Notes under the pieces: generated by a model
Seen by the model: the letters and a program-made list of their open reading frames with translations, nothing else
Told to the model about the DNA's origin: nothing
The model's database searches: none
NCBI GenBank assembly: GCA_017311185.1
Contig: JAESUZ010000134.1
Span: 460,001 to 524,000 of the forward strand
Length of the DNA stretch: 64,000 bases
Direction of reading: 5' to 3'
Source: Proteles cristata cristata
Lineage: Eukaryota; Chordata; Mammalia; Carnivora; Hyaenidae
Shown: piece by piece, positions 1 through 12,940 of the stretch
Position numbering within the stretch: the first letter of the stretch is position 1
Layout: every line of letters begins with the position of its first letter
Program-made: the position numbers and the translations under genes

Positions 1-170
1 TCAGTCAGTTGAGCATTTCACTTCGGCTCAGGTCATGATCTCCCGGTTCATGAGTGCAATCTCCACATCTGCCTGCTTGGGATCCTCTGTCCCCCTCTCT
101 CTCTGGCTCTCTGCCCCTCCCCTGGTCACACATTCCCTCTCAAAAATAAGTAAATTAAAACGTTAAAAAT
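1..170 (+). mobile_element. Carnivore tRNA-derived SINE, cut by window edge
   Basis: The tRNA-like head begins mid-A-box at base 1, so the first ~15 bases lie outside the window. The 'ggctcaggtcatgatctc' core, a CT-rich middle and the 'caaaaataagtaaatt' tail follow in plus orientation. It is moderately diverged. Confidence 0.93.
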
Positions 171-286
171 TATGAAATGATATAATAATTTTAATGTGAC
201 ATATAATAGTTAGAACCTATGGAATTAACCACCCATGCATAAAATATGTTTAATTTGGTTTTTTTTACTTTAAAAATTAAGTTTTG

Positions 287-520
287 AGGGGCCCTCAGGT
301 GGCTTAGTTGCTTGAGCATTTGACTTCAGCTCAGATCATGATCTCATGGTTTCTGCTTTTGATTGAGCCCTGCATCAGACTCTGTACTGACAGCTCAGGC
401 CCTGCAGCCTGTTTTGGATTCTGTGTCTCCCTCTCTCTCTACACTTCCCCTGCTTGTGCTCTGTCTCTCCCTGTCTCTCCAAAATAAATAACCATTAAAA
501 TTTAAAAAAATAAAGAATAT
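287..520 (+). mobile_element. Carnivore tRNA-derived SINE with TSD
   Basis: Complete element from the 'ggggccctcaggtggcttag' head to an A-rich tail. A 15-base flanking direct repeat, 272-286 (aaaaattaagttttg) and 521-535 (aaaaaataagttttg), matches at 13 of 15 positions and marks it as one retrotransposition event. Confidence 0.94.
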
Positions 521-535
521 AAAAAATAAGTTTTG

Positions 536-1369
536 GTATTATATCAGTTACTTTGACTTCTGATATTTTTGTAAATATTAATAAAATGAAACAAAATTTT
601 CTGTCCACAGAGTTGCCCAATGTCTTATTTTGTTTTGTTTTATTTTATGAATGTTTTTACCACTGAAAAAAATCCCTGAAAGGAAACAGAGTGCAGCATA
701 ATTTCTTCAGTAGCTTTTCTTTTCACTTAATTTCATAAATTTAAATAATTTCAGAAAAGTATAATCTGATTTCCATTTGGGTATTGATAGGTAATATTTA
801 GATTTTTTTTAAATTAAATATTGTAATTAGTAAGGCAAACTTGCTACAAAAAGCACGCTTTTAGTTGATATATATATTGCTACTATGCCAATAGATTAAC
901 TAGATGAAATTTGAATTCCTGGAAATTTTATAAATACTTTAAGAACACATAAATGAAGGATTACAAAGTAAAAATTTGACTAACATGTTAAAAAATATTT
1001 AGTGTAACATTTATAAGGATACAAGATTAAGTAATTGGAAGAAAATACAGTGATGTGATTTTTTGGGGGGGAAGGATAAATGGCTAAAAGATTTACAAGA
1101 TATTATTGATGATAACAGATTATTAACTGGCATCTGAGATTTTATTTGAATCAAAGACTTAGAAATATTCGGTTATATTTAGATTCTGGAGTAGCATTTT
1201 AATCAGTTTACTTCCAGTTGTCATTATTTAATTTTGGTTTAGTGAAAATCATGCTTGGAATGTATTAGCTCTGTAAAACATGATACATGTTTTGGATACG
1301 TGAATTGGTTTAAAATGTCAAATTCATCCTTCCCATCTTCATTTCACCATGCTCATCTCATCATCTCTC
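536..1369. other. Unassigned AT-rich sequence
   Basis: No recognisable repeat, exon or motif. Only short homopolymer runs are seen (for example G8 near 1065). Confidence 0.5.
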
Positions 1370-1830
1370 CTCCATAAGACTCTCCCTTCATGGACAGCAG
1401 CATCCATTCTTGCCCTGCACAATAACCAAGGTGATCTTTAGGAATAAAAATACAACGTGCAGTACAGTCATATTATGGTTTTCTCATCCCTGATTTACTC
1501 TCTATCCATTTAAGACACATTGGTATCTTCTAATAGCTCATTGTACAGAGATAAGAATTCTTAACTGTCTTGCCAGGCTCCCTGTGGTCTTTCCTCTACT
1601 TTCCTCTCCAGCCAGATTTTGTAGTATATTCGTGCTCATGATGTCTGCTGCTGTGACGTCAGTTTTCTTTTGTTTCCTCAAGTGTGCCATGCATCTTCTG
1701 ACTATAAGACCTTTCCTCACGTTGCTTTTGTTGTCTGAAATTTCCCCTTCCCACTGTGCATGTTTGAGGGGAGGAGACTTCAATTTTTATTCCCTCAAAT
1801 CCCTAACATGTTTATTGTCTACTGTCTGCT
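1370..1830 (+). mobile_element. L2 LINE 3' region, diverged
   Basis: Several blocks follow the L2 3' consensus in order: 'aaggtgatcttta' (1429-1441), an 'aatggctcc...ataaagtcc'-like stretch (1530-1560), 'cctctccagcc' (1603-1613), and 'cctcaagtgtgcca...gacctttcctca' (1676-1720), which resembles 'ctcaaacacgccaa...ggcctttgcac'. This is recognised by eye and the ends are approximate. An open frame overlapping it (1584-1922) is not a gene. Confidence 0.65.
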
Positions 1831-2169
1831 TCTTCAGGGTATACCATACGTGGGGACTCACAGATCAAATCAGATTCCCTGTGAACCTAGGGAAAAAGAA
1901 AACTCATCCATATTCACATTAACTTCAAGCTAAAAACTTCTCATTCCTTAAATTTAGGCAACAATCTATAGCAGTCCCCACAATGTGCCTATCTTTGTCA
2001 AAAATACATCTAACATAGTTTTATATCATATTAGACTTGTGGAAGATGTTTCAAAATGTCATTTAAGCTCATCAGTATATTAAATTACAGTAGCTAGTAT
2101 ATCCGCTACTAGATCTTATTGTTAATAAAGAAGTATATATTACAGCACAAATTAAGAAATATTTTACTT

Positions 2170-2381
2170 TTTTAAGGTTTATTTTTTTTTAATTTAATTT
2201 GAGAAAGAAAGAGAGAGAGAGGGAAAGAGGGACAGAGAGATGGGGGAGGGAGAATCTCAAGCGGGTTCCATGTTGTCAGCTCAGAGCCCAATGAGGGGCT
2301 TGATCTAATGAGCTATGAGATCAGGACCTGAGCTGAAATCAAGACTCAGACGCTCCATAAAATGAGCCACCCAGGTGCCGC
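2170..2381 (-). mobile_element. Carnivore tRNA-derived SINE
   Basis: Minus-strand copy: T-rich tail at 2170-2195, GA-rich middle, 'tcaggacctgagct' core, and head ending 'gagccacccaggtgccg'. It is diverged and has only a weak flanking repeat. Confidence 0.9.
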
Positions 2382-2797
2382 TAAAGATATATTTTGTATG
2401 ATATATCATAATAATATATTGGGTTACTTTTATAATTCTAGATATTTCATTTTGTGGATTTAAAAACACCATTGTAGAAAGAGATCGATGGAATTTACAA
2501 AGCTAACAAAGGAGTGAAGTTCATTAAAATGTTTAAAAAAAACTTTCTCTAGAATATAACACTAAGAAGACAGATATTTAGCTGAAGGGCCTAAAACATT
2601 CTCTGAAACATAGTAAGCTCCCAGTACACACGGCTTAATCAAGGAATGGCAATTCAACTCAGACTTTCAGAACAACATCTACTGTGACATCTTAACATGG
2701 TAGAATACCCTATGTTGGGTTCTCATAGGACTGGATACTGCTCATCTTTGGCTCTTGTTACAACTTCTAGATTATATTTCTTTTTACTATAACTCAA

Positions 2798-2915
2798 TTG
2801 TCATCTGTACTAGAATACATACCCTAAGTGAGTAGAGACCACATCTCCATTGCATACATTGCCTGTACCCCATACAGAACCTAGCAAATAAATGGTTGTG
2901 GAATGAACTATGTAT
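2798..2915 (+). mobile_element. L2 3' end remnant
   Basis: 'tactagaatacatacc...gagtagagaccacatctcc...gaacctagcaaataaatggttgtggaatgaa' follows the L2 terminal block 'actagaatgtaagctcc...gggcagggac...agtgcctggca...aataaatatttgttgaatgaa' with an internal deletion. Confidence 0.5.
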
Positions 2916-3020
2916 TATATTGAGACACAAAGTAAGCAAGGCTACTTCTTGCCCAAAAGTTTTATAGAGACTGTGAGACCTGTAAAATAGTAGCACAGTG
3001 CAATAACCCTAACAATTATT

Positions 3021-3047
3021 CAACCAACCAACAAACCAACCAACCAA
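3021..3047. repeat. (CAAC)n simple repeat
   Basis: About 27 bases of imperfect caac/caaa tetranucleotides. Confidence 0.8.
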
Positions 3048-3816
3048 GTAAATGTATAAAACTGCCAAAAAGGTACAGACACAATGTTATGGGAATCAAA
3101 GAAAGTGGTATAGTTGTCCATATGTGGTTTATGTAAGCAGTGGTAATTTACATGAATTAGTAGGCTATCTAAGGCATTTATAGATAGAGACTCTTATATT
3201 CTAGCAAAAGGGAAGGAGAACAAGAAGTATGGAAATAGTAAGAAACAGGACAATTTCAGATATTGGTGATAGGTTATATATAAGGATGGAATATATTCAT
3301 CTATATGGATAGCTTTTGACAATGTTCAGAATAAACCTGAATGCTAAGATAAGATTTGGATTTAGTTGATTTGGTAGGCAGTGCTGCTCCACTGTCAGTT
3401 TTTGAAAAGTGAAACATTCAAAGCTAAGCAATGGGAAGATTCAACTGAATGTATAAAATAATACTGTAAAACATTATTCTTGATACGTATAAAACACGTT
3501 TTACAGATTCTTAAATTTAATGATTATTTTCCATATTATTCAGAATATCTCAAATTTTACCATGATGTAAGAACATAAAAATAGATAAGTCCAATTTTTC
3601 TTTTTTTAAAACCTCTAAAAGGAAAGGTCTCCTTGTTGCCCTATACACAGTAGATAATGAGAATAATTTTCAGTTTTTCTTCAAAGAAAGATCAATGTAC
3701 CTATTCAATAGCATTATTTTAAGGAACATAACACACAACAACAGAGCCCATGCTTGCAAATTATTTTGTTTTTATGTAGTTAAAATCATGATAACATGTG
3801 AGAAGATTCCCATGGT

Positions 3817-3818
<2 letters not shown>

Positions 3819-3847
<29 letters not shown>
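3819..3847. repeat. (AC)n microsatellite
   Basis: Uninterrupted AC dinucleotides, about 14 units. Confidence 0.97.
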
Positions 3848-3849
<2 letters not shown>

Positions 3850-4229
3850 AGGAAAGACATTTTCATAGGCTTTAGTTATTATTTTTCATTCACTCTCCTC
3901 ATCGGAGTGTATCTATAATATTACAGACCCTCAAAATTAAGGAAGTTAAGAATATTTAAGTATTTTTTAAAATCCTTTGAAAAGCAATGAATAAATAAGA
4001 ATGCAATCTGACAATATAATTATGTGAACATCAGTATTTTCTCATTCCAAATATTTCTATGTGGTTATAATCCCTTTTATGCCACCCCAAAATATATTTT
4101 AATTGATGTATTTGCATGAATTAATTAATAACTCTAGGTATATATTGGTAGATTAGGTGACACAATATATACAAAGGAGTTTAGGAGCTTTAGTAATTTA
4201 TGGGCTTTAAGACAGACCTGGGTCTGTCT

Positions 4230-4242
4230 AAAAAAAAAAAAA

Positions 4243-4274
<32 letters not shown>
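4230..4274. repeat. A15 plus (AT)n compound repeat
   Basis: A run of 15 A (4230-4244) passes directly into about 15 AT units (4245-4274). It may be the relic of a retroposon tail, but no element is recognisable upstream. Confidence 0.93.
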
Positions 4275-7055
4275 GCTGTGATGTTATACAAATACAAGTT
4301 ATTTTCAAAATTGGCCCTGCCCTTTTACTTTGTTAGGTACAAATTAATGTTTTAGTTTTTTCCTAGTAACATAAATCTTTTTCCTGGAAATAGTTTATCA
4401 TATATTCAACAGTATGTTATTTATCTAATATGCACATTCTGAAACTTGAAGTAAGTCTTTCATCCAGTACCATTCATTTAAAGCAAATGAATTATCAGGT
4501 ATTTCTCAATTTACTTTTTGGTTTATATGATTTTCCTAGTTTGCAAAATCTTCCAGTAGTAGTATGAAAATAGTGCTTCATTAGTAATATTCTCCTATGA
4601 CTCACTATCTCATTAGCTTTATGTGCGACCATTTACTTAAAATGTTCATTTATGATGCCCAAATTAAAAAGCACAAAATTGCAGAAAGCCTTTTGATGGG
4701 GAGTTCTAGTTACCTGTTCAAATTAAAAGAAAAAAGAAACAGTCATCAAAATGACCAAGGGTTATATAGCTTCAGATTTCTCTTTGTTACCTAATGGCAC
4801 TATTTAAGATAGACTGTCAACTCCCATTAGGTTTACTGATATATTCTGTAGTTTAGATGAAAACAGAGTTTTCACTCAGCAGGAGGAGAGTGAGAAGTGC
4901 ACTTATTCTACTTAGGCTCAGAGATGTTATTCTTTTTCTGTTGTTGCTGTGGGATAACAATTGCATCAATAATGAGAAAGCCATCAAGCAAAGCTGCACA
5001 CACCATAATAATAAAGTTGTTTTCATGCAAATAAGTCTCAGTCATTTAGGGTTCTCCATTGTTACAAACTGTGGTAAAAAACTCTATAAATCAAATCAGA
5101 ACTGAATTGTAGATTATAGATAAAAGAAGGAGGAAGCTTTTATCTTTTAGTAGCCTCAGTGGTTATCTCTAAAAAGACTCTTATTTACTGTAAAAAGGAA
5201 TGAATGTTGTTCCCAATATTTTTTTAATGTCAGTTTTCAGTTTTCAGTATCACAGAAGTCTAAATGAAATTTTTGTTAAAACATTATGAGGCAAGTGAAC
5301 TTACTTTATCTACTTAGGGATAGTATATTTTTCTATATACAAGTGTAAAGGAATCCCTGAAGAATCCCCCCTTATGATTTTGGCATTGGGGTTGTTCCGA
5401 AGAGAACAAAAAGGAATTTAGTAAAATTGCTTGCTATTTAAAAAAATTGTTTATACCTTATACATATTCATATGTACCTCAGAATTCTCAATTTTTAAAA
5501 TTTCATAGAAACGTTGGCATTTGGGACCCTTATGCTTATCTGGTTTCGTTTACTTTGTTGACATTTGCTGGTAATATATGTCTGCCAGTCTGAAGAATTA
5601 GAAACTGAATAGATTTCATACCAGGAGTTCAAAATTCAATTGTCCATGTTTCATATTTTTGTGCATTTGTCCAAATTCTCCTCAGTGGTTGTTGAATAGA
5701 AATTGCAATGCCTGTATAGAGATCTTCCAGGGAGCTGAAAGAATAGATAACAACTGAATACATACTGAGTTACTATAAAAATATTAGCCATGTGTATCTA
5801 AGTTTTGACTTACCACTGCTAGGTGCAATTTGAGAATGGATCTTTTGTGTATAGGAAGAGATTATAAATATGCAGATGGGCACTAAAGCCTGAATTTATA
5901 AAGCAGTCATACTGTGCTAGATTGTAGTCATAAATGTTTCTAGATGGAAATTAGATTTGGGAAATTTAGCAACCAATGGAAATAAGCATTTCAAAACCGT
6001 GTGGTGATTTTTTTTTTTTTAAATTAAGTCTGAAGAGACGAAACAGGATGTCACACAGTAAATACGTGCTGTCACCTTAAATTACCAGACACCCCATGGC
6101 AGTCTGGCAATTGTGCTGTCGACCTTCATGCTATGAAATGAGTTTGCTTCTCAGGAATTAAGTGAAATGTTTCTATGTCTCACAAGACTATCTAATATAT
6201 GTTTCTTCAATTCCAGCTGTAGGACTCTTCCCTGCATTGAAAGATAGTATCTCATGTAACAAATAATTTCCAAATTGGACACTACTTTACTCTTAGAATT
6301 TAATTATTGTTTGTTAGTAAATCTTTCTCAAGATGAGTGAAGAATAATCTGTTAGATGTGGTTAGGACTGTTGTTCAACCATCAAGTCCAAAGTTGTGAA
6401 AGGGTCTGAGATTTCATCCTGAACTCAATCTAGCGAGTTAGCCCATCATGACTTAATAGATATTGGCAGAAAGGTATGAGGCATCTGTGTCAGAGACAAA
6501 ATGATGTATGATTTGCAGCAGAAGCAGCATGCAGAGTAACAGTGGAGTGTTGTTCCCCGAGTGCCAGTTCTCGCAGGGCAACATAAGGGCCAGGTGATGC
6601 CTGTACTTGTAGTAAGGGTGTATTTCAGAAGAACCCTGAGATTAGAAGATTCTATCTTTTATGCAAGTTTTGGCAAAAGTGTCCATCCTCTTTCCTGAAG
6701 AAACCATTTTCTTAGTTACCCTGTGCAAGGTTAGGGAGCAATCCACAAGAGGGTCCTTATTTCTAACATTGATTACAGTTCTGGTTACCACCAAAACCAC
6801 CTTTGGTTTTGATAATGCACTGTATGGACTCATAGAACCCACTAACAGCTGTTATACTCTAGGTTATGGTTTACTGTGATGACCAAATACAGATTAGTAT
6901 CAGCCAAGGGAAGGGATGCATATGGCAGAGTCCAGGAAAGTTCCAAGCATTCAGCTTTTAGTTGTGCTCCTGCAGTGGAGTTGTGGACATTGCTGTTCTC
7001 CCAGCAGCTCTGTGTGAAAATATGGACAGAGGGTTGCTGAACTAGGAAGATGTGC

Positions 7056-7335
7056 CTGAGCCTTGGTGTTCATAGTTTTATTGAAGCACAGTTACTTTTG
7101 GCAAAATTGACTTGGTTACTTAAGGGTAATTGACTGCCCACATGACTGGTCTTTGTCTCCAGCCCCTCCGGAGGGAAAGCTGATGCTCTGTGACCCAATG
7201 CTTCTGCCCCAAATCATACCTGGTGTGGCTAGCTCCTACCTAAATGCCATTGTTAGACCATCCAGTGTGGCCAGAGAACCCTAGGCAAACAAAAATATTT
7301 CTATCATTGTGCAGAAACCAAGAAATGGTTAAATT
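7056..7335. repeat. Old LTR-like interspersed repeat, family unassigned
   Basis: Contains 'gagccttggtgttcatagttttattg' and 'ctaggcaaacaaaaatatttctatca'. Related blocks in the same order occur at 25566-25800, so this is a dispersed repeat and not single-copy DNA. The text resembles an ancient LTR, but I cannot name the family. Upstream sequence to ~6360 may belong to the same element. Confidence 0.5.
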
Positions 7336-9205
7336 TAGGCAATATTGAACTCTTTACTATATACCTTAGAAATTAAGCAAATCTCACTTAGACAAAGAGG
7401 AAGTTATCTTTATCCGCATCTTTCCAGAGCTGTCGGCTTATACAAATATTTCTGACATACTAATATTGGAACAAATTGCTATGAATGCATAGATGTGTAG
7501 AATAGTCTGCCAGTTATTGCCATGATTCCAGTAGTCATGGAAAATAGTCTGCCAGTGGCTAGATATCACTTCCCATTTGTTAAAACTCACCTTTTCTAAT
7601 TCCCATTCCCCAATTTCTTGGCCTTCAGATGGGGTACAGTCCTTTTCTCTATGTTATATTTATTAGATCTACAGAAAATGACCAACCAACTATTTTAGCT
7701 TCTGTTAAAGTAACTACCACTGCAGCTTTAACTTCTGTGGATGGTAATAGAGAAAGTCATTGGGAGGGCCTTTTACATCTCTTAGACTTAGGTGTAGCTT
7801 GGACAGATTTTGTGGGACTTTCAATGGGAAAATAAATCACAGATTATCTGGAAGTTATAGTTATCTCCTTTTTATGAGATGGTATTATGTAGATTTGTTT
7901 CTTTTTTCCATAAAAGCAGTGTGTTTCCTCAATGGATATGGAATTAGCGAAACATACTTGTGATATAGAATTTAAGGAGCTAATTTCTTGTGTTCCTTAA
8001 AATGTTGTCCCATTTTTGACAGTGGCAATCTCCTCTTTGCTCCCATCATTTAGTAATTGGAAAGGAGAGGACAAATACTTCTCTTTGCCTTCAGATGTCC
8101 ATGTCCCTGTCTGTCAACCATTACTCTTGATTCCTATGAATGCACTTTTTTATTTTCAACTGTGACTCTTGCTTCTCGTAATTCATTTTCCCTTTAGGTA
8201 CTCCCAGTGATCCAAAAGGGAAAAGCATCTGATTCTTCTTTTTATGTATTTGCTTAAACATGGATACTTTTCCTTAATATCCTATAGTAAAGATTGGAAC
8301 ACTTAAGATTTTCTAAGAGCTATGGCAGCTTCTCCAAACAATTTTTACTAAAACAAGACTCCATTTAAAAAAAAGAATTTCACTGTTAAATACATTTGGA
8401 AAATGTTGTAAACAATATTTTCCCTTAGGGAAATTCAAAATACATATTATGCATAAAAGGCTGTAACAAAATCCTGCAGCAAAATCTAGACAGGAGAATA
8501 ACAATAGGTAAATAAATAGAGAGTACAGCATGCAACCAACATGCTTTCTTATAAGATATGATTTGCTTCCTCTGACATCAGATCTAAGTTTCTAGGCCTA
8601 CCTTTCATGTGGAAGAGTTCTGTCTTAGCTTTAATGCCTAGAAGCATTGGCTGAACTAGTTTGTCTTCTTAAAATCCAGGCTTAGGAATGTGAAGCTTAC
8701 AGAGGTTATTTCCTCTCAAGACTTTCCTTCTAAGTCCTTATCAATTTCTGTGGATACTGGTGTGATTGGGCTTATTAATGGAAGAGTAAACCCGTCTTCA
8801 GACATTGGTTTTGGTTACTGACTCCAAAAAGGATGCCAAATTCAATGTAACACAATGTCTTTATAATTCTTACACTAAACACAGTAACTAGAGCATAGGT
8901 AAGGTAGTGGAGTCATCAGCATTCTCATTTTATTAATATTTCTTAAACACAGCGTCTAACTATAACTCAAAGATCAGGGGATTTTTCTACCCTGAATAAA
9001 GTCTGAATCAACTGTTTCTTTTTTAGATATGCCATAGTATGACTAGATGTGCCTTAGATACTAATATTGTGTGTAAAAAGCAATTTTGAAGCAAGGAATT
9101 CAGTAGAACATCATTTTAATAATTTATTTTCTACAAAATCTGTTATATATTTTTACTTAGTAAATGAATGACATTAACTATATATATATATATTTTCCTA
9201 TAAAT
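7336..9205. other. Unassigned sequence
   Basis: No recognisable repeat or exon. A 14-base direct repeat (aatagtctgccagt) sits at 7501-7514 and 7543-7556 around a short inverted repeat. An AT dinucleotide run lies at 9178-9193. Confidence 0.5.
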
Positions 9206-9216
9206 AATATAGGGTT

Positions 9217-9438
9217 TTGAGGGTGCCTCAGTGGCTCAGTTGGTTAAGCATCGGACGGACTCTTGATTTTGTCTCAGGTCATGATCTCACAGTTCATGAG
9301 GTCAAGCCCTGCATCGGGCTGTACACTGACAGAGTGATGCCTGCTTGGGATTCTCTCTCTCCCTGTCTTCTTGCCCCTCCCCTGCTCATTCTGGTCTCTC
9401 TTTCTTTCAAATATAAGTAATTAAACATTAAAGAAAAG
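9217..9438 (+). mobile_element. Carnivore tRNA-derived SINE with short TSD
   Basis: Head 'gagggtgcctcagtggctcagttggttaag', catgatctc core, CT-rich region and 'aataagtaattaaacatt' tail. Candidate TSD: 9206-9216 (aatatagggtt) and 9439-9449 (aatataggatt). Confidence 0.94.
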
Positions 9439-9449
9439 AATATAGGATT

Positions 9450-10664
9450 ATTTAAGTGGAAACAGTACTTTAAATAATTTGTCCTTTCTTTGAGGGTCTG
9501 GCATCCCCTGACTACAAGATTCATCTGCTTGAGACACTTGACATTTCTGTGAAGACTTAGAAGTTTAAAAATATACTACATTATGTCATCTTATAGTCAT
9601 TCTTATTCAGATTTACTTTGTATTTTTATTAATTTTTGAAGCTACCTTTTACTCTTTTATCTGGAACATGCTGGATTTAATTATCAAAAAGCTTTCTAAA
9701 GCCTAATTTATAAACCCAGTGTTTCATATATGTATATTGCCTAATTAAGGCAGTCAGAATTTGATTGAGCATGAGCTTTAAAAGATTTGCAGGAAGAATT
9801 ATTAAAATATTTGATCTACATTTCATACTTGAAAGGTCAGAAAGATAAAACATATATTTGCAAATAAATTCATATGAGATGAGTTTTAGAGAAATTCAGT
9901 TCATGGTATTTATGGCTTATTTGGGTGACGTTTGTTGCCTTTTGTTCAGCATTGCCAGTAGAGGTCTATAGTATGACACCATTTTATTAGCAAAAGATGG
10001 AGTATAAGTTCTGTATTTGATAAAGTTTATTTAACTGTTGATGTACTGTTTTGAAAGTGTTCCTAATAGGATTGTTTATTCTACATTTTAGAGTAAAATG
10101 CCTGTTTCTTCACAGTTTCTATGCAAGCACTCATATTTGCCATTGCCAAAGACAAATAAATAGTGTTACTTGAACATGTTCTCTCAACTTTTCACTTATT
10201 TGTTCATATTGACATTTTTTTTTTTTTTTTTTTGCTAGTCTCATAGTCCCATTTCTTCCACTTGGACTCTCTTATGGACTAATTAAACTGAAACATACAT
10301 CATTTATGATAAATAGGAAAAAATGAAAATATATTTGTGTCTTATACCTTCAAAATCTTTATAACTCAGAATCCTGAATGGAAAAACTATTCAGAAAACA
10401 ACATTGTTGCAAAGAAAATATCCCAGGTTCCTCCTTATGGCACATGTCTGATAAACATCAGATATATTTTCACTAATCTTAATTTAGAGAATGACTCAAA
10501 ATTAAAAAATAACTTCTAGATATAAGATAATTTGATTCTAAATTTTATGTGGCTTTACAAATTGATCTTAATGCTGAGGAAAAAGATTGTAAATGTTCCA
10601 CTCTATACCGTTTGGTTTATAAGCAGTGGCAAAAATATACCTCATTTGTATGTTATTTAAAAAG
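9450..10664. other. Unassigned AT-rich sequence
   Basis: No repeat or exon recognised. A T19 run lies at 10215-10233. Confidence 0.5.
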
Positions 10665-10673
10665 ATATGTTTA

Positions 10674-11119
10674 AATAGCCAAAACATGGAAAGAGCCTAA
10701 GTGTTCATCAACGGACGAATGGGTCAAGAAGCTGTGGTTTATCTAAACGATGGAATACTATATGGCAATGAGAAAGAATGAAATCTGGCCATGTGTAGCA
10801 ACATGGATGGACCTTGAGGGTGTTATGCTGAGTGAAATAAGTCAGGCAGAGAAGGACAAATACCATATGTTTGCACATATAGGAGGATTAAAAGGAACTT
10901 AATGGAGGACCGAGGGGGAGAAGAAGGAGGGTTATAGTGGGGGAGAGGGAGGGAGGCAAACTGTGAGAGACTCTTGAAGGCTGAGAACAAACTGAGGACT
11001 GATGGGTGTGGGGAGGGAGAAGGGAGATGGGCATGGAGGAGGGCACTTGTGGGGATGAGCACTGGGTGTTATATGGAAACCAACTTGACAATAAACTATT
11101 TGTAAAAAAAAATAAAAAA
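10674..11119 (+). mobile_element. LINE-1 3' fragment, felid type, with TSD
   Basis: Starts within the ORF2 C-terminal coding text ('aatagccaaaacatggaaag'), passes 'tggaatactatatggcaatg' and 'gaaataagtcaggcagagaag', then the G-rich 3' UTR, 'caataaactatttg' and an A-rich tail. It is flanked by a perfect 9-bp TSD, atatgttta, at 10665-10673 and 11120-11128. This is the only felid-type L1 in plus orientation. Its 3' UTR differs from the others at 'gaggctgagaacaaactgagg'-type positions. It is heavily 5'-truncated, so it has no coding capacity. Confidence 0.96.
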
Positions 11120-11128
11120 ATATGTTTA

Positions 11129-11687
11129 CTAAGTTGTTCTTTGTTAAATGAATCTTTAATGCCATTTCCTAGAAAACTTGTAATTTGTTTTAGCTAAAAT
11201 TGAGCTCAAATGAATTCAAGTTGGCATGTAGCATGCATTTCCATATTCTAAAAATAAGTTAAAGACAAGGGCAGTCACTGTGAAGTGAAATTTGCAGGCT
11301 AGAAAGCATCTCATAATGGTAGTAAAGAGGACTTTGGAGAAACCTAAGTGTAGATCTCTTCTAGGACAGAACTCCGATAGTGCACATGACTCATGCAGCT
11401 AAATAAAAAGTAAGGTGGATTGTGCTGATGACAGTCACACATCCACTTCGAGCTCAAGCTCTGCAGTCCATCTCCGTCAGCTCTTTAAAGCACTACTTAT
11501 CTGTGCACCACTCATTTTCCAACTCCACATTTAACCTTTTAGGGCCTATATGTCTGTCACTTATGAACCTATACAACAATAGCACAAGCACACAGGTCTC
11601 CTCCTGGGTACAAACATACAGAACTGTTATTTCTACTAACAATTTCTTTTTAAAAAATTGTTTAATGTTATATTCATTTTTATTTAA
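11129..11687. other. Unassigned sequence
   Basis: No recognised element. A 140-codon frame begins here (11422) with a GTG and runs into the SINE at 11688. It is treated as chance. Confidence 0.5.
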
Positions 11688-11906
11688 AAATTTTTTAAGT
11701 TTGTTTATTTCGAGACAGAGACAATGTGCATGTGTAGGGGTGGTGGTGCAGAGGGGTAGAGAGAGAGGGAGACAGAGAATTCCAGGAAGGTTCTATGCTC
11801 TTAGTGCAGAGCCTGATGCAGGGCTTAAACCTACAAAACTGTGAGATCATGACCTGAACCAAAGCCAAGAGTCAGATGCTTAACAGACTGAGTCACCCAG
11901 ACACCC
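11688..11906 (-). mobile_element. Carnivore tRNA-derived SINE, older
   Basis: T-rich tail, 'gagacagagac', 'gagatcatgacctga', and head ending 'gactgagtcacccagacaccc'. It abuts the next SINE directly, in the same orientation. Confidence 0.92.
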
Positions 11907-11921
11907 TTGTTTTATTCATTT

Positions 11922-11981
<60 letters not shown>

Positions 11982-12155
11982 TGCATGAGCATGAGCAGGG
12001 GAGGGGCAGAGAGAGAGGCAGACATAGAATCCGAAGCAGGCTCCAAGCTCTGAGCTGTCAGCACAGAGCCTGACGTGAGACTCCTAACTCACAAACTGAA
12101 ACCATGGCCTGAGCCAAAGTTAGTTGCTTAACTGACTGAGCTACCCAAGCTCCCG
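11907..12155 (-). mobile_element. Carnivore SINE carrying a (GA)n array
   Basis: Same orientation as the adjoining SINE. The CT/GA-rich segment has expanded to an uninterrupted 55-base (AG)n tract at 11924-11978. The tRNA-like head ends 'ctgagctacccaagctcccg'. Confidence 0.93.
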
Positions 12156-12940
12156 TCCACTAAAAATTTCAAAGGACAGAAAGAGAATGGAGCTTGGCAC
12201 CTGGTCAGATGCCTGGGACTCATTACTGAGAGTGGCTAGCAAGCAGAATGCCAAACATTATAAACGGTTCCCAGAAGTTCTGAGACTCTAGGTCCTTGGA
12301 TTTTAGGGTAGCAACTTAAATGTGACTTATTTTCTAGTGAATAGTGGGAGCTGGGAAACTCCCATTAGTATTTTGTCACGGTAAACAGAATAGGTTTAGA
12401 AAAGAGTTATAGTAACGTTTTGTCAGTAATTTGTAATATAATTTAAAGGTATATACTTGCATTTCTCCCTTGATGAGTGCTCCCTCTGTAGTGTTTTCAA
12501 ATTTCAGTTTGCAACAGAATCATTATGAGAGGGAAGTGAGAAAGAATCTTTACTATTCAGTTTTCTGAGACTTATTTTTTGGCTTCTGAGTCAAAATTGA
12601 ATTTTTCCGGTGTAAAAACTCAACATGTGTTTGCCAAATAAATGCCCACATGGGATCCAATCCCAGCAGCCTTTGCAGCACACTTTATGAAACATAGACC
12701 CATTAATATCTGTATAATGTGTATTATGTGTTGCATACCCATAAAATGTGGGAATTATTTACAGATCTCACAATGGTGTTACCTTCACTGTATTTTTTCC
12801 TATAATGCTTCATTTAATAAATATTAGTTGGACAGTGATTTAGCAAAACATGGTGTCTCTTCACCAATTACCTGCATCTTAATATGATAACATTTCATTC
12901 CCTAAACGTTTACTAAATGTCTGTAATATGGAAAAATATA
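12156..12940. other. Unassigned sequence
   Basis: No recognisable repeat or exon. Confidence 0.5.

Larger units (their letters stand above)
2916..7055. other. Long unassigned stretch, no gene seen
   Basis: Apart from the simple repeats listed separately, this 4.1 kb shows no SINE, L1 or recognisable exon. Short open frames (4597-4794, 4857-5105, 6642-6879) have no recognisable product and overlap on opposite strands. From about 6360 the base composition becomes less AT-rich, and the segment may belong to the old repeat that follows. Confidence 0.5.

Noticed and set aside
1584..1922. 112-codon frame that looks membrane-protein-like (Leu/Phe-rich)
   Set aside because: It overlaps an L2 remnant. 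The hydrophobic residues come from a T/C-rich strand.
3819..3847. Regularly spaced repeats as a CRISPR-like array
   Set aside because: All short-period repeats here are microsatellites without spacers, in a mammalian genome.
11422..11844. 140-codon open frame, the longest in the window
   Set aside because: Opens with GTG, runs from unassigned DNA into a minus-strand SINE, ends in SINE-derived residues, and has no recognisable domain or splice context.
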